From contig CAXHCA010000009.1 of NCBI GenBank assembly GCA_964015035.1, forward strand, positions 19,632-83,631: 64,000 bases of DNA. Direction: 5' to 3'. Under the pieces are notes generated by a model that worked only from the letters and a program-made list of their open reading frames with translations, was not told where the DNA came from and made no database searches. The position numbers were made by a program, and so were the translations under genes. The DNA is from BQJU01 sp964015035 (GTDB lineage: Bacteria > Bacteroidota > Bacteroidia > Chitinophagales > Saprospiraceae). Shown one piece after another: positions 1 through 8,634 of this stretch (within the stretch, counting starts at the first letter, position 1; each line of letters opens with the position of its first letter).

Positions 1-2
1 AA

Positions 3-455
3 ACATTGCCGATTACCATCGAAGGGTCTACGGAATCGATTACCACTAATTTGTATCAATCCCCGGCCGATTATCCCCTGCAATTTCACACCTACATTCC
101 CGAAAATTTCACGACCGGCCGCGAAAAATCCGGCGAAGCGGATATCCTCCTCTTTCAAATGGGTGATGCCACCCTGAAATTAATGACCTTTAGCACATTG
201 ATCAACCAAACCATGGCCATTGGCTTGGTCAAAAGCATGATCCAGGCGGAAGGAACACTAGTTGAAGATAAAGTGAATGGTCAAATCATCTATCGTCTTG
301 ATGGTGACCCGGAAAAATCAATGATGGCAGAAGTCGGAGAGCGCAACAAACATGCTTACGTCTGGTGGCGCGAATACCCCCACGAATATGGCGATGGATT
401 TGCTCCCCGAGTCGGATTGATCCTAGCAAACACTATTTGGCCCTCCAGGAAATAA
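3..455 (+). CDS. Hypothetical protein, 5' end missing
   Basis: The reading frame is open to the left edge of the window, so this is the C-terminal ~150 residues of a longer protein; the first possible start inside the window is a TTG at 6, which I do not trust. It has no recognisable family motif. The visible part is a mixed alpha/beta soluble sequence rich in aromatic residues near the end (YVWWREYPHEYGDG) with no membrane segment and no T9SS tail. It ends 125 bp before the acetyltransferase start and lies on the same strand, so it may share its transcript. Function unknown. Confidence 0.6.
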   Translation, partial: TLPITIEGSTESITTNLYQSPADYPLQFHTYIPENFTTGREKSGEADILLFQMGDATLKLMTFSTLINQTMAIGLVKSMIQAEGTLVEDKVNGQIIYRLDGDPEKSMMAEVGERNKHAYVWWREYPHEYGDGFAPRVGLILANTIWPSRK

Positions 456-580
456 AAGAATCCCGGGCAGCCCCCCTGCATGCTCAACACCTTGCCCTCC
501 ATGATCTCCGTGTCCACCCGCTCAAAACCTGTCTTCCCAATCCCCCTGAAACTGTTTTGCCAAAATATCCGTTAAAAAAA

Positions 581-1384
581 ATGAATCCCATTACACCTCT
601 TCTTCCCGGCGACCTGCCACAACTATCGCAGCTACAACCACCTGACTGGGATAATATCACACCCCATTTTCAAGGCTATTTACAAACGCCCTTTTGTCAC
701 CCATTTAAAATAGTCATTGGCCCCCAATTGGTGGCCATCGGTACTGCTATCTTTCACAAAGAAACCGTCTGGCTGGCCCATATCATCACCCACCCAGAGT
801 ACCGCAACCAGGGATTGGGTCAAAAAATCACGCAAGGTCTCGTCAATTTTGCTTTTTCTAATCACTTCGCGACTATCTTATTGATTGCTACCAAAATGGG
901 AGAGCCGGTTTATCAAAAAATCGGATTTAAAACAACCGACACCTATGCATTTTACCAAAGGGCCCCAAGTCCCCCTCTGGAGTTTAGCCACCCCAATTTA
1001 TTTGCCTTTGAGGCCAAATACACACCGGCCGTGCTGCAATTGGATCAAACCATTTCCGGCGAAGACCGGAGTATGCATTTAAGAATGTACTTTCAGGGGG
1101 CCAGAGTGTTTATAAAACAAAAGCAGGTTCAAGGCTTTTATCTGCCTATGCTCGGGGATGGGCTCATCGTTGCCGACCAGAAGGAAGCCGGTTTAGCATT
1201 GATGCACTATCGGCTAAATTCCCGTCATCATGCCGTCTTGCCGGTTATAAATCAGGCAGGAAATGACTTTTTGCTAAAGCAAAATTTTGTACATTGCCGT
1301 ACTGCTAAACGCATGTATCTTGGTAAGCCAATCAGCTGGAAACCGGAAAAATTGTACAATCGCGTGAGTGGACGAATTGGATAA
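581..1384 (+). CDS. GNAT family N-acetyltransferase
   Basis: About 267 residues when started at the ATG at 581; the frame stays open further upstream (to 365) but overlaps the previous gene and encodes nothing recognisable, so the internal ATG is preferred. The first half is a GNAT fold: an acceptor-side segment, a beta4 strand (VWLAHIITHPEYRNQGLG) carrying the acetyl-CoA pyrophosphate loop R/Q-x-x-G-x-G/A (RNQGLG) at about residues 75-80, and a late YQKIGFKTTDTYAFYQ strand. The second half (about residues 130-267) looks like a further acetyltransferase-like domain, as in two-domain GNAT proteins. Substrate cannot be told. It ends 16 bp before the creatininase-family gene, suggesting co-transcription. 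Confidence 0.8.
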   Translation: MNPITPLLPGDLPQLSQLQPPDWDNITPHFQGYLQTPFCHPFKIVIGPQLVAIGTAIFHKETVWLAHIITHPEYRNQGLGQKITQGLVNFAFSNHFATILLIATKMGEPVYQKIGFKTTDTYAFYQRAPSPPLEFSHPNLFAFEAKYTPAVLQLDQTISGEDRSMHLRMYFQGARVFIKQKQVQGFYLPMLGDGLIVADQKEAGLALMHYRLNSRHHAVLPVINQAGNDFLLKQNFVHCRTAKRMYLGKPISWKPEKLYNRVSGRIG

Positions 1385-1399
1385 AACCGCATCGACATC

Positions 1400-2161
1400 A
1401 TGAAACCATACCTATTGGCCCAATCTAATTGGAAGTACATCAAAGACGCCCATTTTGATCTCGTTATTTTACCCTGGGGTGCCACGGAAGCCCATAATTA
1501 TCACTTGCCTTATGCCACCGATATTGTGGAGGCTGATCACATTGCAGCCGAAGGGGCACGTTTGGCCTGGGAGCAAGGTGCCAAAGTAATCGTCTTACCC
1601 ACCATCCCCTTTGGCGTCAATACCGGGCAGGCAGATATAAAACTGGACATCAACCTCAATCCGAGCACCCAGATGGCTATTTTAGGCGATATTATCGAAG
1701 TACTCCACCGCCAGGGCATGTATAAATTATTGGTCTTTAACAGTCATGGCGGCAATGATTTCAAAACCATGTTGCGCGAATTGGGATTAAAATACCCCAA
1801 GATGTTTCTGACTACCTGCAATTGGTTTCAAGCCCTGGACCGATCTATTTATTTTGAGCACGATGGTGATCATGCCGACGAAACGGAAACCAGCCTCCTC
1901 CTCTACCTCCAACCCGACTGGGTGCTACCGCTCGAAGAGGCAGGGGATGGCGCCGAACGCAAAATCAAGATTAAAGCACTACGCGAAAAATGGGCTTGGG
2001 CCGAACGCAAATGGTCGCAAATCAGTGACGATACCGGTGTGGGCAACCCCAAACTAGCAACCAAAGAAAAAGGAGAACGATTTTTTAAAGATGTGACTAA
2101 AAAAGTGGCAGAATTGTTTGTAGACCTAGCTAATTGTGATATTAATGATTTGTATAAATAG
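1400..2161 (+). CDS. Creatininase-family amidohydrolase
   Basis: 253 residues, the usual length of the creatininase / Fe(II)-dependent formamide hydrolase family. Metal ligands are visible: PWGATEAHNYHLP (E30, H32 and H35 in the family's G-x-x-E-q-H-g-x-H-L-P motif), D41 in YATDIVEAD, the NSHGGN loop near residue 115, and HADETETS near residue 155, which supplies the late metal-binding Glu. Members hydrolyse cyclic or linear amides (creatinine, formamides, or a peptide in mycofactocin maturation). Nothing nearby fixes the substrate. It follows the acetyltransferase by 16 bp on the same strand and probably ends that transcription unit, since palindrome P1 begins 50 bp downstream. Confidence 0.88.
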   Translation: MKPYLLAQSNWKYIKDAHFDLVILPWGATEAHNYHLPYATDIVEADHIAAEGARLAWEQGAKVIVLPTIPFGVNTGQADIKLDINLNPSTQMAILGDIIEVLHRQGMYKLLVFNSHGGNDFKTMLRELGLKYPKMFLTTCNWFQALDRSIYFEHDGDHADETETSLLLYLQPDWVLPLEEAGDGAERKIKIKALREKWAWAERKWSQISDDTGVGNPKLATKEKGERFFKDVTKKVAELFVDLANCDINDLYK

Positions 2162-2211
2162 CTTCCGTAAAAGGAAGCAATAAAGCTAATTCTAAAACTT
2201 CGTTCTTTGAC

Positions 2212-2309
2212 AAATTTCGTGGTCAAGCTAAAATATAAATCAAAAGTGCATTTAGAAGCGTTGGTTTATATTTTTGATTGACTTTGAATCACGGATTTTG
2301 TCTAAGAAC
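2212..2309. repeat. Palindromic intergenic repeat, copy P1
   Basis: An imperfect inverted repeat: GTTCTTTGACAAA... on the left pairs with ...TTTTGTCTAAGAAC on the right, with the inner segments CGTG/CACG also complementary. Its right half (GATTGACTTTGAATCACGGA) is nearly identical to the right half of copy P2 at 35248-35310, so this is a dispersed family rather than a local terminator. It lies between the creatininase gene and the following secreted-protein gene. Confidence 0.7.
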
Positions 2310-2323
2310 CTAAAACTTAAGTT

Positions 2324-3604
2324 ATGAAAAACTATTATTTGCTGCTAGTGATTAGCAGCCTGACACTTCTGTGGTGCATGCCAAATTCCATTTCTGCACA
2401 AACCTGGCAAACAACTGATATCACCTTCTCCAGTGCCCGTTTTGAGGACATGTTTTTCCTCACTCCAACACTCGGATATATTGTCAACGGGGAAGGCTTC
2501 ATTTATCGGACTGAAGACGGTGGCGATCACTGGCAGGGGGTGTTTATCACCTCTGATTATCTCCGTTCCATTGAATTTTTGGATACTGAAGTTGGATTTG
2601 CCGGCTCGCTGGATGGTAGTCTCTTCCGCACCACAAATGGCGGTGCCAACTGGCTGAATATTACCGGGCAAATCCCTGGATCAATAAGCGGTATCTGCGG
2701 CATGAGTCATGTGGGCACACAGACCATCATAGGTGTGGGCACCTTTAGTGGCGACCCCGTCTTTATTCGCAGCGACAACCAGGGCGATGACTGGACTTAC
2801 AAGGATATGTCTGATCTGGTTTCCGGGTTGGTAGAGGTCCACTTTTTTGACAGTCAAAATGGCCTTATCGGGGGAATTTCCAACAACTCCGGTGCAGTCA
2901 TTTTGCGTACCGAAGATGGCGGCGAAACCTGGGAAAATGTCTTTGAAGCCAATCGCGTGTTGGAATTTGTCTGGAAACTTGATGCACTCGACGACAACTT
3001 AATTTACGGTGCCATCGAAAATTATTTGCCTGAGGGCAATGGACGGTACATTGTCAAATCGGAAGATGGTGGCCATACCTGGGAGGAAAAGTTGGTCTCT
3101 AACGGTTTCCACGACCTGCAAGGCATCGGTTTTCGCAATGAATTGGAAGGCTGGGTGTGTCCGCGCAATTCGGGCATGTTTCATACTCTGGACGGTGGTG
3201 AGACTTGGTCGCAAGACAACACCATTTCCAACATCAATCGCATCTGGCGGGTCGATGAAAACTTGCTCTACGCCTGTGGTTCCCACTTCTACCGCAACGG
3301 AAATTTACCCACTGAAACGAATGTTATCTCGACAGAGCCAATCATGCCCGCCATTTCGGGTATTGCACCAAACCCATTTGGCGAAAGCCTGAGCTTCACC
3401 GTCCAGGTTCCACCCAGTGGTCAAGCCTTGGTGGAAGTGATCAATCAGGAAGGTAAATTGATGTACCGCTGGGAAAAACGAAACTTCCCGCAAGGCGCAA
3501 ATTCATTTACCCTTGATCAAACCGCAGACTGGCCAAGTGGTGTTTATTATCTATCCGTTCGTTGTAAGGAAGGGCACGCCGGTAAAAAAATCATAAAAAG
3601 ATAG
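2324..3604 (+). CDS. Secreted BNR-repeat beta-propeller protein with T9SS tail
   Basis: 426 residues. An N-terminal signal peptide (about residues 1-25, ending NSISAQ) is followed by six or so Asp-box/BNR-type repeats recognisable as TEDGGDHW, RTTNGGANW, RTEDGGETW, KSEDGGHTW and HTLDGGETW, the pattern of YCF48/Hcf136-like and sialidase-like propellers. The last ~80 residues (from about 345, with APNPFGESLSF, GVYYLSVRC and final KKIIKR) form a type IX secretion C-terminal sorting domain, so the protein should be exported through T9SS and released or anchored at the surface. No catalytic residues of a sialidase were identified, so only an extracellular propeller is claimed. The gene is alone, between palindrome P1 and dispersed element A. 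Confidence 0.85.
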   Translation: MKNYYLLLVISSLTLLWCMPNSISAQTWQTTDITFSSARFEDMFFLTPTLGYIVNGEGFIYRTEDGGDHWQGVFITSDYLRSIEFLDTEVGFAGSLDGSLFRTTNGGANWLNITGQIPGSISGICGMSHVGTQTIIGVGTFSGDPVFIRSDNQGDDWTYKDMSDLVSGLVEVHFFDSQNGLIGGISNNSGAVILRTEDGGETWENVFEANRVLEFVWKLDALDDNLIYGAIENYLPEGNGRYIVKSEDGGHTWEEKLVSNGFHDLQGIGFRNELEGWVCPRNSGMFHTLDGGETWSQDNTISNINRIWRVDENLLYACGSHFYRNGNLPTETNVISTEPIMPAISGIAPNPFGESLSFTVQVPPSGQALVEVINQEGKLMYRWEKRNFPQGANSFTLDQTADWPSGVYYLSVRCKEGHAGKKIIKR

Positions 3605-3691
3605 AACAGAATTACTCCATAGAAATCACCCGCTACTTAAATCGCATCCAATACGATGACCTCTATCTCCCGCAAATGAAGTCAAGACCAC

Positions 3692-3864
3692 TGAGAGCAT
3701 GTTTGAAAATCGGATTTGCTGGCGAAAAGCATCATTTTTTTGATAAAACAAGGCATTTTTTGAAATGCATCTCGGCTGAGCCGAGACGGATAAGAAAAAG
3801 AACGATGAGTCACCAAAAAAGTGTTGTTTTGCAACCCAAAGGCTTATCTCCAAACATACACTCA
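3692..3864. repeat. Dispersed inverted-repeat element, copy A
   Basis: About 173 bp. The left end (GAGAGCATGTTTG) pairs with the right end (CTCCAAACATACACTC), and a perfect central palindrome TCTCGGCTGAGCCGAGA sits at 3770-3786. The outer parts match copy B (GGATTTGCTGGCGAAAA and GTGTTGTTTT...CCCAAAGGCT), so A looks like B with about 90 bp of internal sequence added. It begins ~90 bp after the preceding stop and its right end runs into the ATG at 3864. Confidence 0.85.
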
Positions 3865-4793
3865 TGGCTAATCTGATGAACCATTACTTCACTTTGCAAT
3901 ACAGAATGCTCAACCGGCACATTGCCGAATTTGGGTTAAATCCCTATATCGGATATGTGCTGGCGTTGGTTGGCTTTACAGGATTGTCAGAATATTTGTT
4001 TTTCAAAACCGTTTTTGCGGCTTATATCTACGCAACATTGGCACTTAGCATGGTGGTCAATGCCAGCGAAACCGGAAGAAATGAATTTTTAAAAAGCCAA
4101 TTTAGTCGGAGTGATTATTTTAAAATCCGATTGTTGGAAAACGGCCTACTGATTCTGCCCTTCGTACTCTTTTTACTATATAAATCCATATTTCCGGTGG
4201 CTTTGGGTCTATTGGTCGCTTCCGGTGTTTTGGCTTTCCTCAATTTCAACCGAGGTTTTCGGGGGGTCATTCCAACGCCATTTGCCAAACAGCCCTTTGA
4301 GTTTGTTGTTGGTTTTCGTAAGACTTTTGGGGTAATAGGCTTTGCCTATTTCCTGAGTGGCATGGCCGTTTACGCCGACAATTTCAACCTGGGTATTTTT
4401 GCTATTCTTTTGATCGTTTTTACCACCTTATTTTACTACTTGTCGCCAGAAAACAAGTTTTTCGTGTGGAGTTACAACCTCGCGCCGAAGCCCTTTTTAT
4501 TCAAAAAAATCCGGACTGCTCTTTGGTATTGTTTTTTACTATGTGTCCCCAATTTACTGGTATTGGGATACTTCTTTCCCGATAAGGTTATTTTTATAAT
4601 GGCTGCGTTGTTGCTCGGCTATTGTTATTTGATCCTCGTGATCCTGGCGAAATACGCGGTTTTTCCCGGCGAAATCAATTTGCCGCAAGGCATTCTGATT
4701 GCCATTGGCATCTGGCTGCCGCCATTTTTATTGGGCATTATTCCGTTTTTTTACCAAAAATCCGTTAAAACCCTCAAGCAAATACTGGAATGA
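3864..4793 (+). CDS. ABC transporter membrane subunit (ABC-2-like)
   Basis: About 305-309 residues with many hydrophobic segments (roughly eight, e.g. around residues 25-55, 90-125, 160-190, 215-245 and 270-300) and no soluble domain. No strong family motif is visible; the role comes from context: its stop overlaps the start of an ABC ATPase gene (ATGA at 4790-4793), which makes it the likely permease of an exporter. The ATG at 3864 lies at the very end of repeat element A; the ATG at 3876 (MNHYFTLQYR) is an equally likely start and is outside the repeat. Substrate unknown. Confidence 0.75.
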   Translation: MANLMNHYFTLQYRMLNRHIAEFGLNPYIGYVLALVGFTGLSEYLFFKTVFAAYIYATLALSMVVNASETGRNEFLKSQFSRSDYFKIRLLENGLLILPFVLFLLYKSIFPVALGLLVASGVLAFLNFNRGFRGVIPTPFAKQPFEFVVGFRKTFGVIGFAYFLSGMAVYADNFNLGIFAILLIVFTTLFYYLSPENKFFVWSYNLAPKPFLFKKIRTALWYCFLLCVPNLLVLGYFFPDKVIFIMAALLLGYCYLILVILAKYAVFPGEINLPQGILIAIGIWLPPFLLGIIPFFYQKSVKTLKQILE

Positions 4794-5473
4794 TCACTAT
4801 CAAAAACTTGTCAAAATCATACGGCCGCAAAGAGGTATTAAAAGGCATCAACCTGCATTTTAGTGCGGGAAGGGTCTACGGTATTGTTGGCGAAAACGGT
4901 GCCGGGAAAACGACCCTTTTCAAATGCATTGCCGGATTGGAGACTTATGACGGCCTTGTTGAAAGCGAGCTAAAACCGCTTAAAAACCACCTCGGCTTTC
5001 TGCCTACCACCCCCTTCTTTTTTTCCAAAATCACCGGCCGGGAATACCTGCGATTGCTCGCCATTTCCCGACAGGTGCTCCAGGTTGATTTTGACCAAAA
5101 AAATGTCTTTAACCTGCCCTTGGATGAATACGCCATCAATTATTCCACCGGCATGAAAAAGAAGCTGGCGCTGACGGCCATTCTGATCCAACCCAATGAT
5201 TTTTTCATCCTCGATGAGCCGTTTAATGGGGTAGATATTCAAAGTAATATTTTGATCACGGAGATCATCCACCGCCTCAAAGCGGCCGGCAAAACCGTGA
5301 TCATTTCCTCCCACATTTTTTCCACCCTGGACCATACCTGCGACGAGATCCATCTGCTTAAAGCCGGACAATTTGTCAAAAAAGTGGAACAACATGAGTT
5401 TTCCGATCTGGAACGCGAATTAAAGGACTTCACCATCGGCAATACGCTGGACCGACTGTTTGAAGAAACCTAA
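4790..5473 (+). CDS. ABC transporter ATP-binding protein
   Basis: 227 residues, a single nucleotide-binding domain. Visible motifs: Walker A GENGAGKTT at about residues 34-42, a signature-like loop YSTGMKKKLAL at about 119-129, Walker B FFILDEPFNGVD at about 138-149, and the switch histidine in VIISSH at about 168-173. It binds and hydrolyses ATP to drive the adjacent membrane protein, whose gene overlaps it by 4 bp, so the two are translationally coupled. The signature motif reads STGMK rather than LSGGQ, a degenerate form common in ABC-2-type exporters of this phylum. Substrate unknown. Confidence 0.92.
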   Translation: MITIKNLSKSYGRKEVLKGINLHFSAGRVYGIVGENGAGKTTLFKCIAGLETYDGLVESELKPLKNHLGFLPTTPFFFSKITGREYLRLLAISRQVLQVDFDQKNVFNLPLDEYAINYSTGMKKKLALTAILIQPNDFFILDEPFNGVDIQSNILITEIIHRLKAAGKTVIISSHIFSTLDHTCDEIHLLKAGQFVKKVEQHEFSDLERELKDFTIGNTLDRLFEET

Positions 5474-5644
5474 TTCTTTTGTACTTTTATTCACATGAAA
5501 ATATGCGCTTTCCCGGCCAATATCATTCAAGCCGTTAAAAAGCCAAAGCTCGAAAAGCAGGTCAAAACGCTTTGCGATGATGCCAAAGTGAGCCTGTGGA
5601 CGGAAATACCCGCTGGCTTTGCCGATACCATCCCGGCAATTGAA

Positions 5645-6277
5645 ATGAAGATCAAGCCATTACTTTATCAGATTATATTTTTCTTTTGTTTAGCTATAGT
5701 GCCAACTGCCGTACAAAGCCAAATCAGATACGGCGTTTGTAATACCGATTCCATACAAGCTTGGTTTCATCGGGAATTGCTAGCCGATAATCAAACCTTG
5801 GAACAAATGTTTGCCGTTGGAGATAGCATTGAAGCCAGAACACTGCAATTCCTGAATGAGAATTATTTATGGCACCAAGATGGTGTGCAACGCATCTTCT
5901 TTTCAAAGGAAGAATACGAAAACAGAAATAGTTATATTGAGTTTTTAAACCAAAACTATCAGACGATTGAAAATAAACTTGACAGTTTATCCCTTCTGGG
6001 AAAAAAAGACGTACAGGTAGAAGCAAGCACTCATTTAAATCAAGCCATTGCCACCATCGCTAAGGACAAGAACCTAGATCTGGTTTTTGACACAAAAACA
6101 ATTCACTACCAAGAAGTCAATAAGCTTAACGTTACGCAAGAGGTCATCTCCTATTTAGTAGAACACCTCAATGAAATAAAGGCCAAGTTGAAATTCCCAT
6201 CCATCTTGCAAGCCTCACAAGAAATCGAGGACAAACAAGCCAAATCAATTGAATATGAAGACTTTAAGAATGATTAA
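5645..6277 (+). CDS. OmpH/Skp-like periplasmic protein
   Basis: 210 residues from the ATG at 5645, chosen because MKIKPLLYQIIFFFCLAIVPTAVQSQ is a clean signal peptide. The mature part is helical and charged, with a late segment (HLNQAIATIAKDKNLDLVFDTKTIHY) matching the OmpH/Skp pattern, in which a long coiled coil is followed by a 'V-x-D' beta strand. Such proteins chaperone outer-membrane proteins in the periplasm. The same frame is open back to an ATG at 5495 and that 50-residue stretch has normal-looking coding composition but would bury the signal peptide. Family assignment is tentative because the sequence is divergent. Confidence 0.6.
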   Translation: MKIKPLLYQIIFFFCLAIVPTAVQSQIRYGVCNTDSIQAWFHRELLADNQTLEQMFAVGDSIEARTLQFLNENYLWHQDGVQRIFFSKEEYENRNSYIEFLNQNYQTIENKLDSLSLLGKKDVQVEASTHLNQAIATIAKDKNLDLVFDTKTIHYQEVNKLNVTQEVISYLVEHLNEIKAKLKFPSILQASQEIEDKQAKSIEYEDFKND

Positions 6278-6314
6278 CAAAGTTATATAGACCAACACAA
6301 CACCTCCATTAAGT

Positions 6315-7268
6315 ATGAAAAACAGCATCCTATTTATCGCCAGTTTCCTCCTTTTTTCTACTGTAGCTTGTCAGCAAAAAGCTACCCAAAAGGCCGCCGA
6401 ACCGTCGACCAGTTCCGGCGCACAACCCATGCCGCCAGCGCCTAAATACTCCCTGGCACAATGGTCCTTTAACCGGGAGCTGTTTGCCGGAAAAATGACT
6501 ACGGTTGATTATATCAATGCCGCCGGTGAAATGGGCTTCGAAGGGGTCGAATATGTCAGCCAGTTTTTTCAGGACAAGGTGGATAATTTTACTTTTTTGG
6601 ATAGCCTCAACGCCGCCACCAAAGCCGCTGGAGTCCGGAGTTTACTAATAATGGTCGACGGAGCAGGTAATCTTGGAGCCGCCGATCCGGAGGAACGCAA
6701 CAAAGCAGTTGAAGCTCACAAAAAATGGGTAAAAGCAGCACAATATCTTGGCTGTACGGCCATTCGCATCAACGCGCACGGCGATGGTACTCCCGAAGAG
6801 ATCAAGGCCAATTGTATCGATGGCATCGGTCGATTGGCGGCTTGGGCACAAAAAGAAAACATCGCCATTATCATCGAAAACCACGGCGGCATTTCGAATA
6901 ATGGCGCTTGGCTCGCTGATCTGGTCGCCGATCTACAGGAATACCAAGTAGGTACCTTACCCGACTTTGATAATTGGTGTGTGGAACGCGAAAACGGCCA
7001 ACTTTGGGGGGCGCCCTGCATAGACCGCTACGATCGCTACAAAGGGCTTACTGAATTGATGCCTTATGCCAAGGCACTGAGTGTCAAAAGCTTTGCCTTT
7101 GATGAAGAAGGTAATGAGACCACCATGGACTATGCCAAAATCTTTAAAATCGTACAGGGTTCCGGATATATGGGGTATCTGGGTATTGAATTTGAAGGCC
7201 ACGATTTGCCCTCTCGGGAGGGGATCAGCAAAACACGGAACTTGGTAGAAAAGGTCTGGCGGCGGTAA
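6315..7268 (+). CDS. Lipoprotein sugar isomerase/epimerase-like TIM barrel
   Basis: 317 residues. A lipoprotein signal peptide with lipobox STVAC (Cys about residue 19) is followed by a Ser/Pro-rich linker and a xylose-isomerase-like TIM barrel (AP endonuclease 2 family): SLAQWSFNRELF, GFEGVEYVSQF, RINAHGDGTPEE, IIIENHGGISNNG and LGIEFEGHD mark successive strands, with the Glu and His residues that normally bind the divalent metal (E of IIIENHGG, E of GIEFEGHD). Hydroxypyruvate isomerase or a 3-keto-sugar epimerase are the nearest relatives I can name; the substrate is not resolved. Members with lipid anchors are common in Bacteroidota periplasmic sugar catabolism. It is the last plus-strand gene before a convergent terminator. 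Confidence 0.82.
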   Translation: MKNSILFIASFLLFSTVACQQKATQKAAEPSTSSGAQPMPPAPKYSLAQWSFNRELFAGKMTTVDYINAAGEMGFEGVEYVSQFFQDKVDNFTFLDSLNAATKAAGVRSLLIMVDGAGNLGAADPEERNKAVEAHKKWVKAAQYLGCTAIRINAHGDGTPEEIKANCIDGIGRLAAWAQKENIAIIIENHGGISNNGAWLADLVADLQEYQVGTLPDFDNWCVERENGQLWGAPCIDRYDRYKGLTELMPYAKALSVKSFAFDEEGNETTMDYAKIFKIVQGSGYMGYLGIEFEGHDLPSREGISKTRNLVEKVWRR

Positions 7269-7307
7269 TAAAAAAAGCCGCAACACTCCAAGGGAAGCCG
7301 TTGCGGC
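7269..7307 (-). terminator. Intrinsic terminator for the M23/PadR operon
   Basis: GCCGCAAC (7277-7284) pairs perfectly with GTTGCGGC (7300-7307). Read on the minus strand the stem is followed by seven T (the A-run at 7270-7276). It lies 35 bp beyond the minus-strand peptidase stop and also sits right after the plus-strand isomerase stop. Confidence 0.8.
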
Positions 7308-7341
7308 GGAAAGATGAAATTAAAACTTCTTTACCCAAAAA

Positions 7342-8058
7342 CTACAATCCAAGGTAGTGTCCCGGATCTTCGTTTTCGCCATCTTTTAATACTTCATAGT
7401 GTAAATGAGGTCCAGTACCCGAATTGGGTTTACCGATAACCCCGATCTGCTGCCCACGCTTCACTGTTTGTCCCTCTTTGACCTCAAAATTGGCATCCAA
7501 GTGGCTATATAAGGTCTGATATTGATCATCATGTCGGATCATCAGATAGTTGCCATAGCCTTTGTGATTCGAGATTACTTTTGCCACAACCCCGTCGGAT
7601 GTAGCGTACACCGGTGTACCGATTTTCGCTTTAAAATCAATCCCTTGGTGCATCTTTTTAGCGTTGAGAACGGGGTGATTCCTCATGCCAAACGAGCTGG
7701 TGATGTGTACCTCGCCAGCCAATGGCGGAATGCTGGGAGGATCGGTTTGCAAAGACCAGAGCATGGTGCTAAACATTAATAAGCAGGCTGCGGTAATGAG
7801 ACTTACCTTCTTCATAAGTACAGATTTTTGGTTCAACAATTCGAGCGATTTCTGCTCAAGCTCTTGCATTTCATCTTTCCCAAAAGTCTGGAAGGCAGCT
7901 GTTTTTGCTTCCGCAAAGGCCATTCCCTGTTCCATATTTTCCTCCACCACGCAACAAAGGTGGTCCAGCAATTCTTCCTTTAAAGAATCGCTTTTTAATC
8001 CCACTACTTCGAGCTGATCGGCAACCTCATTGATTTGTGATGTGGTCAGGGGGCCCAT
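7342..8058 (-). CDS. Membrane-anchored M23 metallopeptidase with HAAS-like N-terminal domain
   Basis: 238 residues in three parts. Residues 1-80 are a helical domain (SLKEELLDHLCCVVEENMEQG, then AFQTFGKDEMQELEQ) resembling the HAAS/DUF1700 signalling domain that typically accompanies PadR regulators. One membrane helix follows (about 83-100). Residues 110-238 are an M23 LytM endopeptidase: MHQGIDF supplies the first zinc His and Asp, and PHLHYEVLKDG the H-x-H pair. It should cleave peptidoglycan crosslinks on the periplasmic side. It starts one base after the PadR stop (TGA-T-ATG), so expression is coupled to the regulator. Confidence 0.88.
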   Translation of the reverse strand: MGPLTTSQINEVADQLEVVGLKSDSLKEELLDHLCCVVEENMEQGMAFAEAKTAAFQTFGKDEMQELEQKSLELLNQKSVLMKKVSLITAACLLMFSTMLWSLQTDPPSIPPLAGEVHITSSFGMRNHPVLNAKKMHQGIDFKAKIGTPVYATSDGVVAKVISNHKGYGNYLMIRHDDQYQTLYSHLDANFEVKEGQTVKRGQQIGVIGKPNSGTGPHLHYEVLKDGENEDPGHYLGL

Positions 8059-8059
8059 A

Positions 8060-8392
8060 TCAGCTCATTTTGGGGTTAAAAATCAATCGCATCATGCGTA
8101 CGTAATCTTCAAATTCCTCCAGTTTTTGCACTGTCGCTTCAACCCCCGAAGGGGTCAGGGCGTAATATTTACGCATTCGCTTGCCCTGGTATACTTTTTC
8201 TGTACTCAACAAACCATCGGCTTCCAACTTATGCAAAGTCGGATACAAGGCGCCTTCGGTTAGCACCAAATCTCCTTCCGTCAATTCTTTTACCCGCTGG
8301 GTGATTTCGTAGCCATACATCTGGCCGTGCTCGCGTAAAAGCTTGAGAATGATCGTCTTTAAGCTCCCTTTGAGCAATTCTGTCGAATACAT
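8060..8392 (-). CDS. PadR family transcriptional regulator
   Basis: 110 residues from the ATG at 8392. This start is preferred over an in-frame one at 8506 because PadR proteins begin just before the first helix (STELLKGSLKTIILKLLREHG). The winged-helix core is clear: MYGYEITQRVKEL, LTEGALYPTLHKLEADGLL and the wing GKRMRKYYALTPSG, followed by a short C-terminal dimerisation helix. PadR proteins usually repress their own operon and respond to ligands or membrane stress. The downstream HAAS-M23 gene begins one base after the stop, a known type of PadR partnership. Confidence 0.92.
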   Translation of the reverse strand: MYSTELLKGSLKTIILKLLREHGQMYGYEITQRVKELTEGDLVLTEGALYPTLHKLEADGLLSTEKVYQGKRMRKYYALTPSGVEATVQKLEEFEDYVRMMRLIFNPKMS

Positions 8393-8538
8393 AAGATAAA
8401 GATACATAAAATTCTTAGGTATTGAAAAAAATGATGCCGATTTTGAAAAAAAATCATCATTTACCCTGCCTATGATTATACCGGTACTCATCAGTTTTCT
8501 CCACATACTCGAAAAAACGACCGCTCAATCATGTAACC

Positions 8539-8569
8539 TTTCATATCTATAAATGGACCTATACCTTTG
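8539..8569 (+). promoter_or_regulatory. Bacteroidota-type promoter for the cyclase gene
   Basis: TTTC (8539-8542), 19 bases, then TACCTTTG (8562-8569) match the phylum's TTTG-N19-TAnnTTTG promoter with one mismatch. Transcription would begin near 8576, which makes the in-frame TTG at 8578 unlikely as a start and favours the ATG at 8635. Confidence 0.55.
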
Positions 8570-8634
8570 TACCCGGATTGAACTTCAGCACTTCCATCGA
8601 AGTCCTACGGCATGGTACACCAAAAACCAAAACA

